7,427 nt of DNA from contig JAUVQN010000070.1 of NCBI GenBank assembly GCA_030598125.1, forward strand, positions 1-7,427, in the 5' to 3' direction. The notes beneath the pieces were generated by a model, which ran no database searches, was not told the DNA's origin, and worked only from the letters and a program-made list of their open reading frames with translations. Source of the stretch: Coriobacteriia bacterium. Lineage in GTDB: Bacteria > Actinomycetota > Coriobacteriia > Anaerosomatales > JAUVQN01. The translations under genes were made by a program, and so were the position numbers. Below, piece after piece: positions 5,595 through 7,427 of this stretch (the stretch's first letter is position 1; every line of letters begins with the position of its first letter).

Positions 5595-6161
5595 ATGTCG
5601 CGCATGGTCGTGGGCCTGGGGAACCCGGGTCCGGAATACGAGTACACCCGGCACAACGCCGGATTCATGACCGTCGAGCTGCTGGGCGAGCGGCTCGGTG
5701 CCGCCTACTGGAAAGACGAGGCCGGCGCCCGCACGTCCGAGGTCCGCTTCGGCGACGAAGATCTCCTGCTCGTGCTGCCGCAGTCCTACGTGAATCGCTC
5801 GGGCAGGGCGGTGAAGCGCCTCGCGGAGGCCGAGGACGTCGAGGCGCGCGACATCATCGTCGTACACGACGACATCGACATCCCCGTCGAGACGGTCCGT
5901 GCGAAGGACGGGGGCGGACACGGCGGGCACAACGGCCTCAGGTCCATCACCGACGAGCTCGGCGCCGGCGACTACTCCCGGGTGCGGATCGGCGTGGGAC
6001 GTCCTCCGGGACGGATGGACCCGGCCGACTACGTGCTCGAGCCGATGAGGGGCGCCAAGCTCGAGACGCTCGAGTCCACAGTGCCGGTCGCGGCGCAGTG
6101 TGTCGCGCACATCCTGGAGCACGGCATCGAGAGCGCCATGCGGGAGTTCAACGCCGAGTAG
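5595..6161 (+). CDS. pth: Peptidyl-tRNA hydrolase
   Basis: Pth hydrolyses the ester bond of peptidyl-tRNAs that drop off ribosomes, recycling tRNA. The Bacillus orthologue is spoVC. The 188-residue protein has the family length and intact catalytic motifs. VGLGNPGPEYEYTRHNAGF carries Asn10 and the catalytic His20. VVHDDIDIP carries the catalytic Asp (about residue 92), and GGGHGGHNGLRSI and YSRVRIGVGRPPG complete the substrate-binding surface. ATG 5595 is preferred because MSRMVVGLGNPG matches typical N-termini. AGGAGGAG (5575-5582), inside the end of rplY, is the best ribosome site, although its 12-nt spacing is long, which hints at coupling to rplY termination. ATG 5604 is possible but even further from that site. 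It is the last + strand gene before a convergent gene. Confidence 0.97.
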   Translation: MSRMVVGLGNPGPEYEYTRHNAGFMTVELLGERLGAAYWKDEAGARTSEVRFGDEDLLLVLPQSYVNRSGRAVKRLAEAEDVEARDIIVVHDDIDIPVETVRAKDGGGHGGHNGLRSITDELGAGDYSRVRIGVGRPPGRMDPADYVLEPMRGAKLETLESTVPVAAQCVAHILEHGIESAMREFNAE

Positions 6162-6165
6162 TGGG

Positions 6166-6226
6166 CTGCGCGCGGGACCCCTCGGTCAGGTTCCCCGGAC
6201 CGAGTACCCCTGGGTCCCGCACGCAG
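6166..6226. terminator. Two-tier inverted repeat filling the pth / M23 convergent gap
   Basis: The outer arms 6166-6180 and 6212-6226 pair over 15 bp with one mismatch (6171/6221). The inner arms CTCGGTC (6181-6187) and GACCGAG (6198-6204) pair perfectly around a 10-nt loop, with a 7-nt one-sided bulge at 6205-6211. The structure begins 5 nt after the pth stop and ends exactly next to the M23 stop codon on the other strand, so it can serve both transcripts. Neither side has a T-tract, so it would be a U-less hairpin terminator or an RNA-end stabiliser. Confidence 0.7.
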
Positions 6227-7279
6227 TCACCGAAGGTAGCCCATCGGGTCGACGGGCTCACCGTTCACGCGTACCTCGAAGTGCAGATGCGGGCCCGTGG
6301 AGTACCCCGTGGAGCCCACCGCACCGATCGTGCTCCCCTTGGTGACCCACTGGCCCGTGGACACTGCGATCCCGCCCGAGCGCTGGTGGGCGTAGAGCGT
6401 CACCACGCCGTCACCGTGATCGATCATGACCGTGTTGCCGTAGCCGCCCTTCGACCCGGCGAAGATGACCTCGCCGTCACCGGAGGCGACTATCGCCGCC
6501 CCGTCGATGGACGTGCCGTCGGGGTTCTTGCCGATGTCGATGCCGGTGTGGAGCTTCTGCGTGCCGAAGATCGGGTGGGTGCGATAGCCATACGGGGAAG
6601 TGACCCGGTAGAATCCGGGCGCCGGCCACGCCATCTCACCGTTGAACTGCCCTGCCCCCGACGAGGCGCTCGATGAGAGCTCCGACGCGATCCGGCGGGA
6701 CTCGGCCTCTTCGGCCTCGGCCAACTCGCGCAGACGGTCGGCGTTCGCCTCGGTCTCGTCCAGGAGCTCCTGCTTGCCGGCCTGCGCCGTCTGTTCCGCC
6801 GCGAGCTCTCGCGCCTCGGTCTCCTTGAGCGAGCGGAGCCGTTCCTCCTCCGCCAGCGCCTCCTGCCGCTTCGTCTCGACAGCCTCGGCGTCACGCCCGA
6901 GCTGCGCCTTGGCGTCCTCGAAACGCTCGCGGGTCGAGGTGAGGTCGGCGGCGATCCGCTCGTCCTCCTCCATGATGAACTGGACGAACGCGGAACGGTC
7001 GATGAGGTCGCCCAGGCTCTTCGAGTCGAGCAGGAGCTCGAGCATGAAGTAGTCGCCCTGCTTGTAGGTGGTGCGAACGCGTTCGGAGAGGAGGTCGTAG
7101 CGCTCGTCGAGCTCGGCCTGGGTGGCGTCGATCTCCTTCTCTTTGAGGGCGATCTCGGCCTCGAGCGCGGCGATCTCGGCCTCGAGCTTCTCTCGCCGTG
7201 CCGTGACCTCGGCCATCTGCCCGCGCACCTGGTCGAGCTGCGCCTGCGCGTCGGCGACGATCGCGTCCAGGCGCTCCAC
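6227..7279 (-). CDS. Coiled-coil M23 (LytM) peptidoglycan endopeptidase, EnvC/PcsB-like
   Basis: The readable frame encodes 350 residues from GTG at 7279. Residues 1 to about 195 are heptad-rich, Glu/Ala/Arg-rich coiled coil (LEAEIAALEAEIALKEKEIDATQ and following), and a Ser/Gly linker follows. The C-terminal 140 residues are a LytM domain: SPYGYRTHPIFG, HTGIDIG (zinc ligands His244 and Asp248), LYAH (His298) and GPHLHFEV (His331, His333). All metal and catalytic residues are present, so an active cell-wall DD-endopeptidase is plausible. Relatives are secreted and often controlled by FtsEX, but no partner is in the window. The GTG is the first available start after an in-frame TAG at 7364-7366. 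It has no visible signal peptide and cuts into the coiled coil, so it is probably not the true start (see 7280-7427). The gene converges on pth. Confidence 0.88.
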   Translation of the reverse strand: MERLDAIVADAQAQLDQVRGQMAEVTARREKLEAEIAALEAEIALKEKEIDATQAELDERYDLLSERVRTTYKQGDYFMLELLLDSKSLGDLIDRSAFVQFIMEEDERIAADLTSTRERFEDAKAQLGRDAEAVETKRQEALAEEERLRSLKETEARELAAEQTAQAGKQELLDETEANADRLRELAEAEEAESRRIASELSSSASSGAGQFNGEMAWPAPGFYRVTSPYGYRTHPIFGTQKLHTGIDIGKNPDGTSIDGAAIVASGDGEVIFAGSKGGYGNTVMIDHGDGVVTLYAHQRSGGIAVSTGQWVTKGSTIGAVGSTGYSTGPHLHFEVRVNGEPVDPMGYLR

Positions 7280-7427
7280 CTCGACCTGGAGCTCGGCCGC
7301 CTCGGTATCCGCCTCGGCCGCGGCCTGGCGCGCGTGGGCGGCGCGGCGCTGCGCGTCCTCGAGCTAATCCCGCGTGGCCGCGAAGGCCACGGCAGGGGGC
7401 GACCGCGAGCGCGACCGCGAGCGCACA
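7280..7427 (-). pseudogene. Disrupted 5' end of the M23 gene: coiled-coil codons, TAG, out-of-frame signal peptide
   Basis: Reading the minus strand upstream of GTG 7279, 28 in-frame codons (7363-7280) continue the same coiled coil (LEDAQRRAAHARQ...) without a start codon. They end at an in-frame TAG (7364-7366). Beyond that, the same frame reads PAVAFAATRD, a typical signal-peptide end. The preceding bases 7427-7395 read ALAVALAVAP only in a frame offset by one base. Dropping one C of the minus-strand C5 run (7395-7399) would join them into a convincing Sec signal peptide, ALAVALAVAPAVAFA-A. Two lesions, a frame offset and a nonsense codon, are therefore needed to explain it. Sequencing or assembly error near a contig end is as likely as true decay. 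The N-terminus proper lies outside the window. Confidence 0.6.
7401..7424 (-). repeat. Perfect 12-bp tandem duplication in the signal-peptide region
   Basis: GACCGCGAGCGC occurs twice in direct tandem at 7401-7412 and 7413-7424. On the minus strand it encodes the repeated hydrophobic block ALAV-ALAV. The length is a multiple of three, so it lengthens the hydrophobic core without shifting frame. Confidence 0.8.

Noticed and set aside
4782..6122. A 446-codon minus-strand open frame opposite rplY and pth
   Set aside because: It is a shadow frame of two confidently identified genes, with low-complexity Leu/Ala/His/Asp composition and no family motif.

Overview
This is a GC-rich housekeeping segment from a high-GC Gram-positive bacterium. 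Eight protein genes and one tRNA lie on the + strand or converge on it. The order is veg (3' end only), ispE, a MobA/GlmU-type nucleotidyltransferase gene, spoVG, tRNA-Gln(UUG), glmU, prs, ctc/rplY and pth. A convergent M23 peptidoglycan hydrolase gene then sits on the - strand. This order closely matches the Bacillus subtilis block veg-sspF-ispE-purR-yabJ-spoVG-glmU-prs-ctc-spoVC(pth), with the nucleotidyltransferase gene where purR/yabJ would be. The very high GC at third codon positions, and a Prs with a DVGRVK...HKGRP segment of actinobacterial flavour, suggest a deep-branching actinobacterium (Coriobacteriia/OPB41-like) or a high-GC Firmicute. Sequence alone cannot settle which.

Layout. 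Positions 1-105 hold the Veg C-terminus. A very stable hairpin (124-159) separates it from ispE (187-1065). The nucleotidyltransferase gene (1085-1846) follows 19 nt later. A 135-nt spacer carrying a 14-bp perfect palindrome precedes spoVG (1982-2269). A clear sigma70-type promoter (2291-2320) drives tRNA-Gln (2335-2409). No terminator is visible between the tRNA and glmU (2458-3840), so the tRNA, glmU and possibly prs (3902-4858), rplY (4914-5585) and pth (5595-6161) may form one transcription unit. A GC-rich hairpin lies between prs and rplY. A two-tier stem fills the convergent gap between pth and the M23 gene (6227-7279, minus strand).

Function. IspE serves isoprenoid (MEP pathway) synthesis and hence undecaprenyl carrier supply. 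GlmU makes UDP-GlcNAc for peptidoglycan. Prs makes PRPP for nucleotides, His and Trp. L25/CTC binds 5S rRNA, and Pth recycles peptidyl-tRNA. SpoVG and Veg are small regulators known from Firmicutes development and biofilm control. The M23 protein is a coiled-coil plus LytM hydrolase of the EnvC/PcsB type.

I found no mobile element, CRISPR array, defence system or clearly novel system. The most notable points are: the apparently broken 5' end of the M23 gene (a one-base frame offset inside a recognisable signal peptide, plus an in-frame TAG); the tRNA-Gln/glmU arrangement with its own promoter; the repeat-built polyglutamate tail of L25, whose codons end in the Shine-Dalgarno-like sequence of pth; and several strong intergenic hairpins lacking U-tracts.
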